Source: Thermaerobacter marianensis (GTDB lineage Bacteria; Bacillota; Sulfobacillia; DVGY01). From it: 64,000 nt of DNA. Shown in pieces: positions 24,693-33,171 of the stretch. A program made the translations under genes and the position numbers. The number at the start of each line of letters is the position of its first letter. The stretch's first letter is position 1. Under the pieces are notes generated by a model. The model was not told where the DNA came from, ran no database searches, and was given only the letters and a program-made list of their open reading frames with translations. The DNA is taken from assembly GCA_020724425.1 (NCBI GenBank), contig DYGY01000002.1, positions 102,662 through 166,661 of the forward strand, read 5' to 3'.

Positions 24693-27329
24693 TTATTCAA
24701 GCATTTCCCTTGCTATTTTTTCTCCCTCTTTTAAGGCTAAAGCCAAATTAGTTACATCCTTCCCTCCGGCCTGGGCCATATCCGGTCGGCCACCACCACC
24801 ACCGCCAACCATTTTAGCAATATTACCAATTAGTTTGCCAGCATGAACACCCTTGTTTACAGCATCAGGGGTACAGCTAGTAACAAGCATGGCCTTTTCT
24901 CCGTTTCTAGCACCCAAAACTACTACAGCAGAACCCAGCTTATCCTTTAACAAATCAGCTGTTTCCCTTAATGTCTCCATATCCTCAGCAGAGACCTCAG
25001 TTGCAAGTATCCTGATACCTGAGACCTCAACTGCCTTATCAAGTATCCCCAAAGCTTCTTGTCTGCTACCAGCCTTCTTTAGCTGTTCAAGTTCACTGCC
25101 AAGAACACTTACCCTGTCCTTAAGCTCACTAACTCTAGCTACCAACTCCCTAGGTTCTGCCTTTAGAATACCCCCGATACGCTCCATGGTATCCTCCAAC
25201 TCTCTAAGATACTGCAGAACCTTAGGACCAGTTATTGCTTCAATTCTTCTAATACCAGAACCAATACTACCTTCACTCAAAATCTTAAACTGCCCAATAG
25301 AGCCAGTAGAACGAACATGAATACCACCACATAACTCAAGACTATAGTCAGCAATACCGACCATTCTAACTCTTTCCCCATATTTTTCCCCAAAAAGAGC
25401 CATAGCTCCCCTCTTCTTGGCTTCATCTAAAGAAAGAATCTCAGCCTCAACAGGTAAATCCTTAAGAATCTGTTCATTTACCAAATCCTCAACCCTCTGT
25501 AACTCCTCCTTGCTCAAGCCCTGCAGATGACTAAAATCAAACCTTAATCTCTCAGCTTCAACAAGAGAACCTGCTTGATTAACATGATCACCAACAACCT
25601 CTTTCAATGCCTTATGTAGCAAATGGGTTGCTGTATGATTTCTAGCAATATTTTGCCTATTCCCATCCACTATTGCCGACACTGTATCATTAAAGGCAAG
25701 ACTACCCTCTAACTTACCAATATGGATTACATGATTACCCGCTACCTTCCTGGTATCCCTAATCTTCACCCTACCAGTACTACCTTCTAGAACACCCTTA
25801 TCACCAACTTGACCGCCACCCTCGGGGTAAAAAGGAGTTCTATCTAAAACAACAAGAACCTCAGAATCACTAATACTTTCCACAAGACTACTTCCAGCAA
25901 CTATAGCTAAAACCCTACCAGAATCTTTAAAGGTATGATGTCCTATAAACTCAGTCTCTGGCAAATCAACTAACAGATTCTCCAAAACATCACTTTGCTG
26001 CACAATACCTCTAGCGGCCCTAGCTCTTTCCCTTTGCTCCCTTAAAGCCTGCTCATAAGCCTCTTTATCAACCTTTAGTCCTGCTTCAATAGCAGCATCC
26101 TCAGTTAAATCAAGAGGGAACCCATAGGTATCATAAAGAAGAAAAGCAGCAGAACCATCAATAGTATCCCGGCCCTCACTCTTAGTCCTTAAGATAATAT
26201 CATTAAGAATCTGAGAACCCTGATCTAAAGTCTGCAAAAAGCGTTCTTCCTCTAACCTAATCACCTTAGCAATATACTCATCCTTACCCTTAAGCTCAGG
26301 ATAAGCAGAACCCATCTCAGCAATAACTGCCTCTACTAATCTATACAGGAAAGGCTCAGTTAATCCTAAAACCTTCCCAAACCTTACAGCTCTACGCAAG
26401 ATCCTTCTTAATACATAGCCCCTACCCTCATTAGAGGGTAAAACCCCATCAGCAATCAAGAAGGTACAGGCCCTAGAATGATCAGCAATTACCCGGTGAG
26501 GAAAACCCTTTTCATCTGAAGAATACTCAACCCCGGTTAACTCCTCAACCCTCTTGATTAAAGACCTAAAGAGATCAGTATCAAAGTTAGAATCTACCCC
26601 CTGCAGAACACTAACAAGACGCTCTAACCCCATACCCGTATCAATACTCGGTCTTGGCAAAGGACTTAAATTGCCAGCTTCATCCCTATCAAACTGCATA
26701 AAAACAAGATTCCATAACTCTAACCAGCGATCACAATCACACTCACCAATCCCACAAACATCCGCATCACAACGATACTCTTCCCCACGATCAATTACGA
26801 CCTCACTACAAGGACCACAAGGACCTGTATCACCCATAGCCCAGAAATTATCCTTCTCCCCTAAACGTAAAATCCTCTCTTTAGGAACATTAGTTAACTC
26901 TAACCATAACTCATATGCTTCATCATCATCAAGATAGACAGTAGCCCAGAGACGCTCCTCAGGTAAACCCATCTCCTTAGTTAGAAAATCCCAAGCATAC
27001 CTAATAGCATCTTTCTTGAAATACTCCCCAAACGAGAAATTACCTAACATCTCAAAGAAAGTATGATGCCTAGCAGTCTTACCTACATTCTCTAAATCAT
27101 TATGCTTACCACCCGCCCGCACACATCTCTGCACAGTGGTCGCCCGGGTATAATCCCTCTTCTCCTTACCCAAAAAGACATCCTTAAACTGTACCATACC
27201 TGCATTTGTAAAAAGGAGAGTCGGATCATCAATAGGTACAAGAGAAGAACTACCCACTACCCGATGATCCCTCTCAGCAAAAAACTCTAGAAACTTCTCT
27301 CTAACTTCCCTACCAGTTAATTTTAGCAT
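24693..27329 (-). CDS. alaS: Alanyl-tRNA synthetase
   Basis: Charges tRNA-Ala. Class II catalytic core (residues 1-~240, with TNAGMVQFKDVF and RCVRAGGKHNDLENVGKT), tRNA-recognition domain, editing domain with HTATHLLHKALK and the Cys/His of CGGIHVRSTGSIG, and C-terminal DHHA1 region with GGGGGGRPDMAQAGG. About 878 residues, full length. Two consecutive ATG codons; the second (27329) is better spaced from GGAGGG. A T-box leader controls it. First gene of the alaS-ireB-rhomboid-ruvX-DUF1292 run. Confidence 0.97.
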   Translation of the reverse strand: MLKLTGREVREKFLEFFAERDHRVVGSSSLVPIDDPTLLFTNAGMVQFKDVFLGKEKRDYTRATTVQRCVRAGGKHNDLENVGKTARHHTFFEMLGNFSFGEYFKKDAIRYAWDFLTKEMGLPEERLWATVYLDDDEAYELWLELTNVPKERILRLGEKDNFWAMGDTGPCGPCSEVVIDRGEEYRCDADVCGIGECDCDRWLELWNLVFMQFDRDEAGNLSPLPRPSIDTGMGLERLVSVLQGVDSNFDTDLFRSLIKRVEELTGVEYSSDEKGFPHRVIADHSRACTFLIADGVLPSNEGRGYVLRRILRRAVRFGKVLGLTEPFLYRLVEAVIAEMGSAYPELKGKDEYIAKVIRLEEERFLQTLDQGSQILNDIILRTKSEGRDTIDGSAAFLLYDTYGFPLDLTEDAAIEAGLKVDKEAYEQALREQRERARAARGIVQQSDVLENLLVDLPETEFIGHHTFKDSGRVLAIVAGSSLVESISDSEVLVVLDRTPFYPEGGGQVGDKGVLEGSTGRVKIRDTRKVAGNHVIHIGKLEGSLAFNDTVSAIVDGNRQNIARNHTATHLLHKALKEVVGDHVNQAGSLVEAERLRFDFSHLQGLSKEELQRVEDLVNEQILKDLPVEAEILSLDEAKKRGAMALFGEKYGERVRMVGIADYSLELCGGIHVRSTGSIGQFKILSEGSIGSGIRRIEAITGPKVLQYLRELEDTMERIGGILKAEPRELVARVSELKDRVSVLGSELEQLKKAGSRQEALGILDKAVEVSGIRILATEVSAEDMETLRETADLLKDKLGSAVVVLGARNGEKAMLVTSCTPDAVNKGVHAGKLIGNIAKMVGGGGGGRPDMAQAGGKDVTNLALALKEGEKIAREMLE

Positions 27330-27344
27330 CATTAACCCTCCAGT

Positions 27345-27562
27345 CTAAAATACAAAACCCCGTCCAATACAGGGACGAGGTTACTCTCGTGGTACCACCC
27401 TACTTCACCAAGAGATCTTACCCTCTTAGCCTCTAGGATAGGTTGCCAAAACAACCCTAACTATATTCATGTAGCTTCAGGAATGGCCCATCTCTATTCA
27501 GGACCCTTTCAGCCAGAGGAGTCCTTCTCTGTCCATTAAAGCTAGAGACTTCTTTCCTTGCG
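27345..27562 (-). promoter_or_regulatory. T-box riboswitch (tRNA-Ala) upstream of alaS
   Basis: Minus-strand leader of about 215 bases. It has an AGAGA-type loop (GACAGAGAAGGA) near the 5' side of stem I, then a candidate specifier GAAGCTAC with GCU (Ala) at plus 27473-27475. The T-box sequence GGGTGGTACCACG (plus 27389-27401) follows, and finally a terminator stem. Uncharged tRNA-Ala would pair with the T-box bulge, favour the antiterminator and allow alaS transcription. The T-box element is unmistakable; the GCU specifier fits alaS and the GAA-NNN-AC context. Confidence 0.93.
27346..27382 (-). terminator. T-box regulated terminator
   Basis: Minus strand AACCTCGTCCCTGTATTGGACGGGGTT pairs into a stem with a short loop and is followed by TTGTATTTT. 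Its 5' arm lies just after the T-box sequence with which the antiterminator would compete. It lies about 20 bases before the alaS start. Confidence 0.9.
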
Positions 27563-27566
27563 TGTA

Positions 27567-27595
27567 ATTATATTCCTAGAGGATTTTCGTGTCAA
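27567..27595 (-). promoter_or_regulatory. Consensus sigma-A promoter of alaS T-box
   Basis: Perfect TTGACA (plus 27590-27595) and perfect TATAAT (plus 27567-27572) separated by 17 bases on the minus strand. The predicted start near 27560 coincides with the start of the T-box leader. A full-consensus promoter fits control by premature termination rather than by initiation. Confidence 0.9.
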
Positions 27596-27693
27596 GCAAA
27601 TACAGGATTTTCCCTGGATAACCTATCCTAATTGTGTAATTTCATGCCATATTGTGTTATACTTATTTCAATATTCTAAAGGAGTTGAATCTA

Positions 27694-29115
27694 TTGCGAA
27701 AAAAGATTATCGTGTTGATTCTGGTGACCTTTTTGCTCTTCTCTTTAGGAACTACCACTTTTGCCGCTGAATTTGTTTCTCAACCTTATCTAGACTATGA
27801 CAACAATCTGCCTGCATTTATCCTCACAAGTTTGGGTATCATGCAAGGAGACGGTGGCATAGGTGGTTATTTTCGACCCGACAACTCAATCACCCGCGAG
27901 GAATTTGTTGCAGTAGCCTTAAGACTCTACGAACTTGAACACAATAGAGAATATACAAATCTCTTTAAATCAAGAGGATCGGATAAACCCTCCTCTGTGT
28001 ATAATGTAGAGAGCAATATTCTCATTGACAGTTTTGCAGATGGAGCAGATGTATCTCTATGGGCGAGAAATTACATGGGTACTGCTATCGAAATAGGACT
28101 CATTAAAGGTTATGCAGATAATACTTTACGCCCAAAACAAAACGTTACTCAAGCAGAAGTAGTCACAGTACTTATGCGTGTTCTAGGCAATCAAGAAATC
28201 GCGGAAAATCGTAACATATCATGGCCCGAAAATTATGATACCCTCCCAACTTCTCCAAGAATACCCGAGTATACTCGCAACAGCCCAGCTACTAGGGGTC
28301 AAGTGGCTTCTCTAGTTCTCGCAAGCTTTCAAAGCCTTACGAATGGTCTAAGTGAGCCTGGTTTAGTAACCGAATATGTTGCTACCGTTCGCATACTTGC
28401 TATAGATGATACAACAATTACTGTCCTCGTTAGAGAAGATGGCACACATGATGTGATGGGACTTAGACTACCAGAAGCATATCTTCCCAGTTATCTAGAC
28501 ATGTTCAATAACGGAGAGTCCTATAAGTACTTTGTTGCCAAATATAACCTTGCTGATACTGTCTTGATTAATACTGAATCGCACCATGCAGTAGGCCATG
28601 TTGCCTATATAGTTGGGCGAGGTAACACTATACACGGCATTCGTGTCCAGGGTCAAGATAGGACTATGACAAGTTCAACAATACCAGAGGCAGAAGCCCG
28701 TCGTACAGCACATACACATGCCCAAACAGTTGTAGATAGCTATGTTAATGAAAATGATACTCTTCCCACATCATCTGGTACACCTAGTTTTGTAGCGCGA
28801 GATAAATTAGACTTAACGCTTGCTTTTAACTACCTTTATGTTGTAGATAGTAACGGCATTGTCTATACCGAGCAAACTAAACCCTCGTCAACCTTATTAA
28901 GCCTCATTAATGCGGCGAAGCTCGATACTGATACTAAATACCAGCAAGTCATCCAAAAAGCTATAGATGAATATATGAAGAGTCATGATGAATATCCCAT
29001 AACAGAAGAAAACATAATCGATTATGATATACTCATCAAGACAGGCTACTTGCTAACTGCACCCATCATGTCCACAGTATTAACAGACGAAGGGCTAGTC
29101 CAAATAGCTGATTAA
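27694..29115 (+). CDS. Secreted S-layer homology (SLH) domain protein
   Basis: Exported protein attached to secondary wall polymer. TTG start nine bases after AAAGGAG; N-terminal RKKIIVLILVTFLLFSLGTTTFA is a signal peptide with cleavage near TFA/AEF. SLH repeats: residues ~28-80 (GYFRPDNSITREEFVAVALRL), ~110-165 (FADGADVSLWARNYMGTAIE, then GYADNTLRPKQNVTQAEVV) and a weaker third (SPATRGQVASLVLASF). The remaining ~270 residues match nothing I recognise. Flanked by the alaS leader and a convergent region, it stands alone on the plus strand. Confidence 0.88.
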   Translation: MRKKIIVLILVTFLLFSLGTTTFAAEFVSQPYLDYDNNLPAFILTSLGIMQGDGGIGGYFRPDNSITREEFVAVALRLYELEHNREYTNLFKSRGSDKPSSVYNVESNILIDSFADGADVSLWARNYMGTAIEIGLIKGYADNTLRPKQNVTQAEVVTVLMRVLGNQEIAENRNISWPENYDTLPTSPRIPEYTRNSPATRGQVASLVLASFQSLTNGLSEPGLVTEYVATVRILAIDDTTITVLVREDGTHDVMGLRLPEAYLPSYLDMFNNGESYKYFVAKYNLADTVLINTESHHAVGHVAYIVGRGNTIHGIRVQGQDRTMTSSTIPEAEARRTAHTHAQTVVDSYVNENDTLPTSSGTPSFVARDKLDLTLAFNYLYVVDSNGIVYTEQTKPSSTLLSLINAAKLDTDTKYQQVIQKAIDEYMKSHDEYPITEENIIDYDILIKTGYLLTAPIMSTVLTDEGLVQIAD

Positions 29116-29489
29116 AATACCCTCCTGCATTGATATGCTCCCCTAAAGGTAGGCCAAGAACCGGAAGGGGAGCATTGCTATATCCAAAAGAACCTACCGA
29201 TTCAAGAGGCCAGTACCCTTCCTTCAAGAATAAACTGAATTCTTCTAAATGACATAAAGTATGAGTTGGAAAATGTATAGATAACTGCCCACTAGAATCC
29301 TTTTGGATCATCATCAAGTGAGAATACTATCCAAAAAACATCTCACCTAAGCTGACGCGATAGATGAATATATCAGCTTCTACAAAAAAACGGCCTCAGC
29401 CTGAGTAATTCCAGAGCTTTAGCCGCTTAAGTCAACTTAAATTATTCCCATCTACCTGACAGGATGCAATTCAAAAAAGAGGGGTTCTT
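29116..29489. other. 374-base region between SLH gene and DoxX-like gene
   Basis: Contains a nine-base-pair inverted repeat (ATGCTCCCC at 29135 with GGGGAGCAT ending 29175) just past the SLH stop, a possible terminator lacking a T-run. Near 29390-29415 a small CTCA-GGC-TGAG hairpin is followed on the minus strand by a T-run (29387-29393) and may end the DoxX transcript. An 83-codon minus ORF (29066-29317) overlaps it but lacks a recognisable site or family. Nothing else is seen. Confidence 0.5.
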
Positions 29490-30839
29490 TCAAGAATGCA
29501 CTTCCTCAAGTTCAGCTACAGGAATTCTCACAACACTTTCCTGCAAAACACCACCTGTAGCCACTAAGCCCGCAAGCATAGCTACCATAGCTGCCACCAC
29601 AGGACCCATACTGGTTCTATATCCATCAGGCAGGACCCCACCCTGATAAGCTACCACAGCCGCTACTACCGAAAGTATTGCCAATGAAAGAATAGCTTTC
29701 CTCGATATATTAATACCATATTCATGCTTAATTCCATTCAAACTATCAAAGCTAAACATTCTGCCACCATCAAGAGCTAAGACTGCAAAGAGATACCCAA
29801 ACATGAAAGGTGAATAGCGAGTGAAGCCCAAGACAATTAGCAACGCTAAAAACCCTAGTCCAATCTTAGCTGCGATTCTCGTTCTGATGCCCAAGAGCAA
29901 CATAATTGCTACCGCTGTATGAATTACTGCAAAGAAAATCGCCCAGAAACCAGCTGTAGGAATAAACACACTATCCATCAAGAAACCAATAGCCGGCCAA
30001 TGCAATTCACTAATCTGAGTAAAGACAGCAGTTAGTTGCTCTTTTGTACCCCAACCAGGAATACCATTGAGTGCCGGTACATTGCGAACAAAAATCTCAT
30101 GCAAGAACCGATAGCCTAACCAGATTCTTAATAAAGAAGTAGTTAGATCAATCTTGTTCATTTTATCGTTGGCTAAGAAAAACCAAGCAGCAACAAAACC
30201 AAACAATATACCTAAGTCTAAACTAACCATTTTAATCTTTTCGGTATCAATTACAGTAGTTTTCTGGAGATAATATACGGCCAGAACTGCAGCAGCAGAT
30301 CCTGCCACATAACGAGCCTTATCTGGGAAGAAATTCAGATTAATCAGTTTCTTTAACCACTCCTTGTCATACCTATTGACTAAATAGGCATCCAAACCAT
30401 AGTACATACCGGCATTAGTAGCCAAAACAAAAAGATGACCAATAGAGAAGAACGGAGGAATCCTTGAATTACCAAGCATAAAAATAAAGAAATCCATACT
30501 CAAACCAATTACAGCCATTGGTCTAACAAAAAGACCAAAAATAAATGCCAAAGCCAGCATTATCTGTACAGCTACAGCAACATAGCCCCATAAAGCTGCG
30601 TTAGGATACATCAAGGTCTCTAGTACCCAAGCAAACCAAGACCAGGTACCAGCTGCAATACCTGCATTACCCTGTTCAATAAGATAACTACCAGCCTCAG
30701 GACCAAACCACCCTGGATGAGGTCCAGAAGTAAAACTACCAATCTTCCAGTTATGACCTATAGTGACTTCATATAACCAGAATACACCCAGAAAAATACG
30801 CACAAAAGCAACCCAGGGACCTGCATTACCCTTAAACAT
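29490..30839 (-). CDS. DoxX-like (TQO small subunit DoxD type) polytopic membrane protein
   Basis: About 449 residues with many hydrophobic segments arranged as two similar halves. The first begins WVAFVRIFLGVFWLYEV and the second TSLLRIWLGYRFLHEI, each the DoxX/DoxD opening helix, followed by FGLFVRPMAVIGL and LLGIRTRIAAKIGL. DoxD is part of archaeal thiosulfate:quinone oxidoreductase; DoxX-like proteins otherwise have unclear redox roles. The track starts at 30911, but AAGGAGGTAGTGCTG precedes the ATG at 30839. Placed beside narGHJI and its two-component system, a quinone-linked role is a reasonable guess only. Confidence 0.75.
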   Translation of the reverse strand: MFKGNAGPWVAFVRIFLGVFWLYEVTIGHNWKIGSFTSGPHPGWFGPEAGSYLIEQGNAGIAAGTWSWFAWVLETLMYPNAALWGYVAVAVQIMLALAFIFGLFVRPMAVIGLSMDFFIFMLGNSRIPPFFSIGHLFVLATNAGMYYGLDAYLVNRYDKEWLKKLINLNFFPDKARYVAGSAAAVLAVYYLQKTTVIDTEKIKMVSLDLGILFGFVAAWFFLANDKMNKIDLTTSLLRIWLGYRFLHEIFVRNVPALNGIPGWGTKEQLTAVFTQISELHWPAIGFLMDSVFIPTAGFWAIFFAVIHTAVAIMLLLGIRTRIAAKIGLGFLALLIVLGFTRYSPFMFGYLFAVLALDGGRMFSFDSLNGIKHEYGINISRKAILSLAILSVVAAVVAYQGGVLPDGYRTSMGPVVAAMVAMLAGLVATGGVLQESVVRIPVAELEEVHS

Positions 30840-30976
30840 CAGCACTACCTCCTTAAGAAACGTTCTGATTAAATTATCATCCCTTAAGAAAAATCCCGGT
30901 AGTGCCATCACTCACCCTAAAACTAAGAAATATGCTTCCTAGAAGAGCACAAATGTCATGATTCAGTCTAGGACAT

Positions 30977-31624
30977 CTATTCAAAAAACTTATATTTCAT
31001 AACTAAAGATGCAGCTTCAACCCGGTTACTCACACCAAGCTTATTCAAGATCTGACTCACATAATTCCTAACTGTCTTCTCACCAATCCCAAGAATCTCA
31101 GCAATCTCCTTATTAGCCTTGCCTTCAGCAATTAACCTCAATACTTCCTTTTCCTGATTGGTTAACTCACCAAAAATTCTCTCTTTTTCCGATATGCTTC
31201 GCATCTTTCGAAAGACTTTCTCTGTCACTACTGGGTCCAAAAGCGACTTGCCCTCAAGAACCATCTTAATTGAATGAATTAGTTCCTCTCCTTCAAGCCC
31301 TTTTAAAAGATAACCACTGGCATTGGCTATGATACTTTCATATATCGATGATTCATCAGCAAAAGAACTCAGCATAACTACTTTAATATCAGGCAACTGT
31401 TCCTTAATTTTTGCACAGGCGGCAATGCCGCCTTCCTGACTTCCCTCTGCTGACAACTTAACATCCATAATTACCACATCTGGCCTTAGTTCCAAAGCTT
31501 TAGCAACAGCTTCTTCTTGGGTACTAGCCTCACCAACTACAGAAAAATCACCATGGATCTCTAGCAGACTTTTTAGACCCCTTCTCACTACCTCATGATC
31601 ATCAACAATCAAGATTCTTGCCAT
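30977..31624 (-). CDS. NarL/NreC-like response regulator
   Basis: 215 residues: receiver with ILIVDDHEVVRRGL, phospho-acceptor in DVVIMDVKLSAEG, Lys in YLLKGLEG; LuxR HTH in LTNQEKEVLRLIAEG then NKEIAEILGIGEKTVRNYVSQIL. Starts 2 bases after the kinase stop with GGGAGGATAGCT. Divergent from narG by way of the kinase gene, so it probably controls narGHJI and perhaps the DoxX-like gene. It is distinct from the degU-like regulator at the left end. Confidence 0.9.
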   Translation of the reverse strand: MARILIVDDHEVVRRGLKSLLEIHGDFSVVGEASTQEEAVAKALELRPDVVIMDVKLSAEGSQEGGIAACAKIKEQLPDIKVVMLSSFADESSIYESIIANASGYLLKGLEGEELIHSIKMVLEGKSLLDPVVTEKVFRKMRSISEKERIFGELTNQEKEVLRLIAEGKANKEIAEILGIGEKTVRNYVSQILNKLGVSNRVEAASLVMKYKFFE

Positions 31625-31626
31625 AG

Positions 31627-33051
31627 CTATCCTCCCACAGGAACCGTAACCAAAATACTTGTCCCTCTACCCTTAACTGATTTTATCTCCATGTTCCCCT
31701 CAATACTACCTATTCTCTCTCTCATGTTCTTGAGCCCCTGCCTGTTTCCGGCAAGTTCCTCTTCTACCTCTTCCAAAAGAAACCCTTTGCCATCATCACT
31801 AATCTCAATATGTAGGATACTTCCCTTCTCTTTCATCCTAACTACCAGGTTCTTGGCTTGTGCATGTTTTAAGACATTGCTAATTGCTTCTTTAAGAACA
31901 AGGGCTAGATGGTATGAGGTAGCATAGGGTACAGAAATATCTACATCCGGACACTCGACCTTCACAGCTAGTCTTTCCCTCACACTCAGTTCATCTAACA
32001 GAGCCTCAATCCTCTCCTTAAATGACTGAGTCTTTGGTATCCTCTTCAACTCACCAATATATTCTCTAATCTCAGAGATGATCTGATTACGCTTCTTAAG
32101 GGATATGTCTAATCTGTTCCTGGCTTCATCAGGATCCTCTTTAACCAAATGCTTGACTACCTCCAACTCCAAGTTGCTAGCATAAATAGATTGGATAATT
32201 CCATCATGAAGATCCTGGGCAATTCTGTTTCTTTCATCATAGATAGCTCTTGTTTTTTCACTCTCCTGAATCCTTGTAATATATTCCATATCAAATACCT
32301 GAATAACCTTCAAGATACTGACACTCAAAAAGAACCCACTAGCAGCACGAATCGTTTCAATAGGGATGCCAAAAACAGTGCTAAAAACCTGATCATTAAC
32401 AATTCTAGCAAGACCAAAGGAACTAGCCGGCACTATTAGCCCTGCGGCCAAAGTATATATCAACAAAGATATTCTCGCCATGTTGAGATACCTAGCAAAC
32501 TCTGCATACCCTGCTTCAATAAATTCCTGTCTTTGTAAACCAATAGCGTACCCAGCTAAAAGAGTACCCGGTAAGGCCAACAAGTATCTAGCCCAGATAT
32601 CCCCCATCCTTACCCACCAGAGTTCATCACCAACCATATCCAAGAAAACAATGTAAGCAATCATCTGTACTAACCAGATTAGAAAAATAGCTAAAGGGAA
32701 TACTTTTAATCTTCTGTCTAACCCCTTAGTATCAATCAATAGTGAAAGACCAAAATAGAACATGAACATGAAGGAGAGGGCATTAATAACTATCCGAATA
32801 GTTCTTAGAATAATGTAGGTCTGCTCACTAGCATAAGCCTGCTGCAAAGGGATAAAGAGATGCCCCCAATCAGCAAAAGCATGAACTATACCAAACAAAG
32901 CCAACCAATGTAAGCTATGCGCCAACTTAAAACGACTATGCTGTCTGCTCTTTAATAGAATGCCAAATCCCATGAGGAAAAAGATCATCCCATAAACAAA
33001 CAGAATGACCACCTTATTAGCCTCTAACAGCTCATGGAAGGTCCCTAACAA
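31627..33051 (-). CDS. Membrane sensor histidine kinase, NreB/NarX-like transmitter
   Basis: 474 residues. The first ~250 residues hold about seven hydrophobic segments (e.g. KVVILFVYGMIFFLMGFGI), a membrane-embedded sensor rather than a NarX periplasmic domain or a NreB Fe-S PAS domain. HisKA_3: DERNRIAQDLHDGIIQSIYAS with the phospho-His; ATPase boxes KEAISNVLKHAQA, DDGKGF and GLKNMRERIGS. TTG start with GAGGGGGCTAAT. Divergent to narG across a 120-base gap. The stimulus is unknown; nitrate or redox state is suggested by the neighbours only. Confidence 0.88.
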   Translation of the reverse strand: MLGTFHELLEANKVVILFVYGMIFFLMGFGILLKSRQHSRFKLAHSLHWLALFGIVHAFADWGHLFIPLQQAYASEQTYIILRTIRIVINALSFMFMFYFGLSLLIDTKGLDRRLKVFPLAIFLIWLVQMIAYIVFLDMVGDELWWVRMGDIWARYLLALPGTLLAGYAIGLQRQEFIEAGYAEFARYLNMARISLLIYTLAAGLIVPASSFGLARIVNDQVFSTVFGIPIETIRAASGFFLSVSILKVIQVFDMEYITRIQESEKTRAIYDERNRIAQDLHDGIIQSIYASNLELEVVKHLVKEDPDEARNRLDISLKKRNQIISEIREYIGELKRIPKTQSFKERIEALLDELSVRERLAVKVECPDVDISVPYATSYHLALVLKEAISNVLKHAQAKNLVVRMKEKGSILHIEISDDGKGFLLEEVEEELAGNRQGLKNMRERIGSIEGNMEIKSVKGRGTSILVTVPVGG

Positions 33052-33171
33052 AGATTAGCCCCCTCACAAATATTGCTAGCTTAATACTACCACACAAATA
33101 GCCAAAGCAAACTCCTTTTGATAAATCTGCTTAGAATAGGGAATACATATCCTGTGAAAGGAGCAATTAAA

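Noticed and set aside
24853-25320. 155-codon plus ORF opposite alaS
   Set aside because: Antisense shadow of a conserved synthetase; no start signal or family.
29066-29317. 83-codon minus ORF overlapping the SLH gene end
   Set aside because: Overlaps a real gene, no clear ribosome binding site, no recognised family; kept only as a note on the intergenic region.
33060-33171. FNR-like half site TTGAT at 33117 before narG
   Set aside because: Only one half of the palindrome (TTGAT-N4-ATCAA) is present; not enough to call an FNR box, and no clear -35/-10 pair was found.
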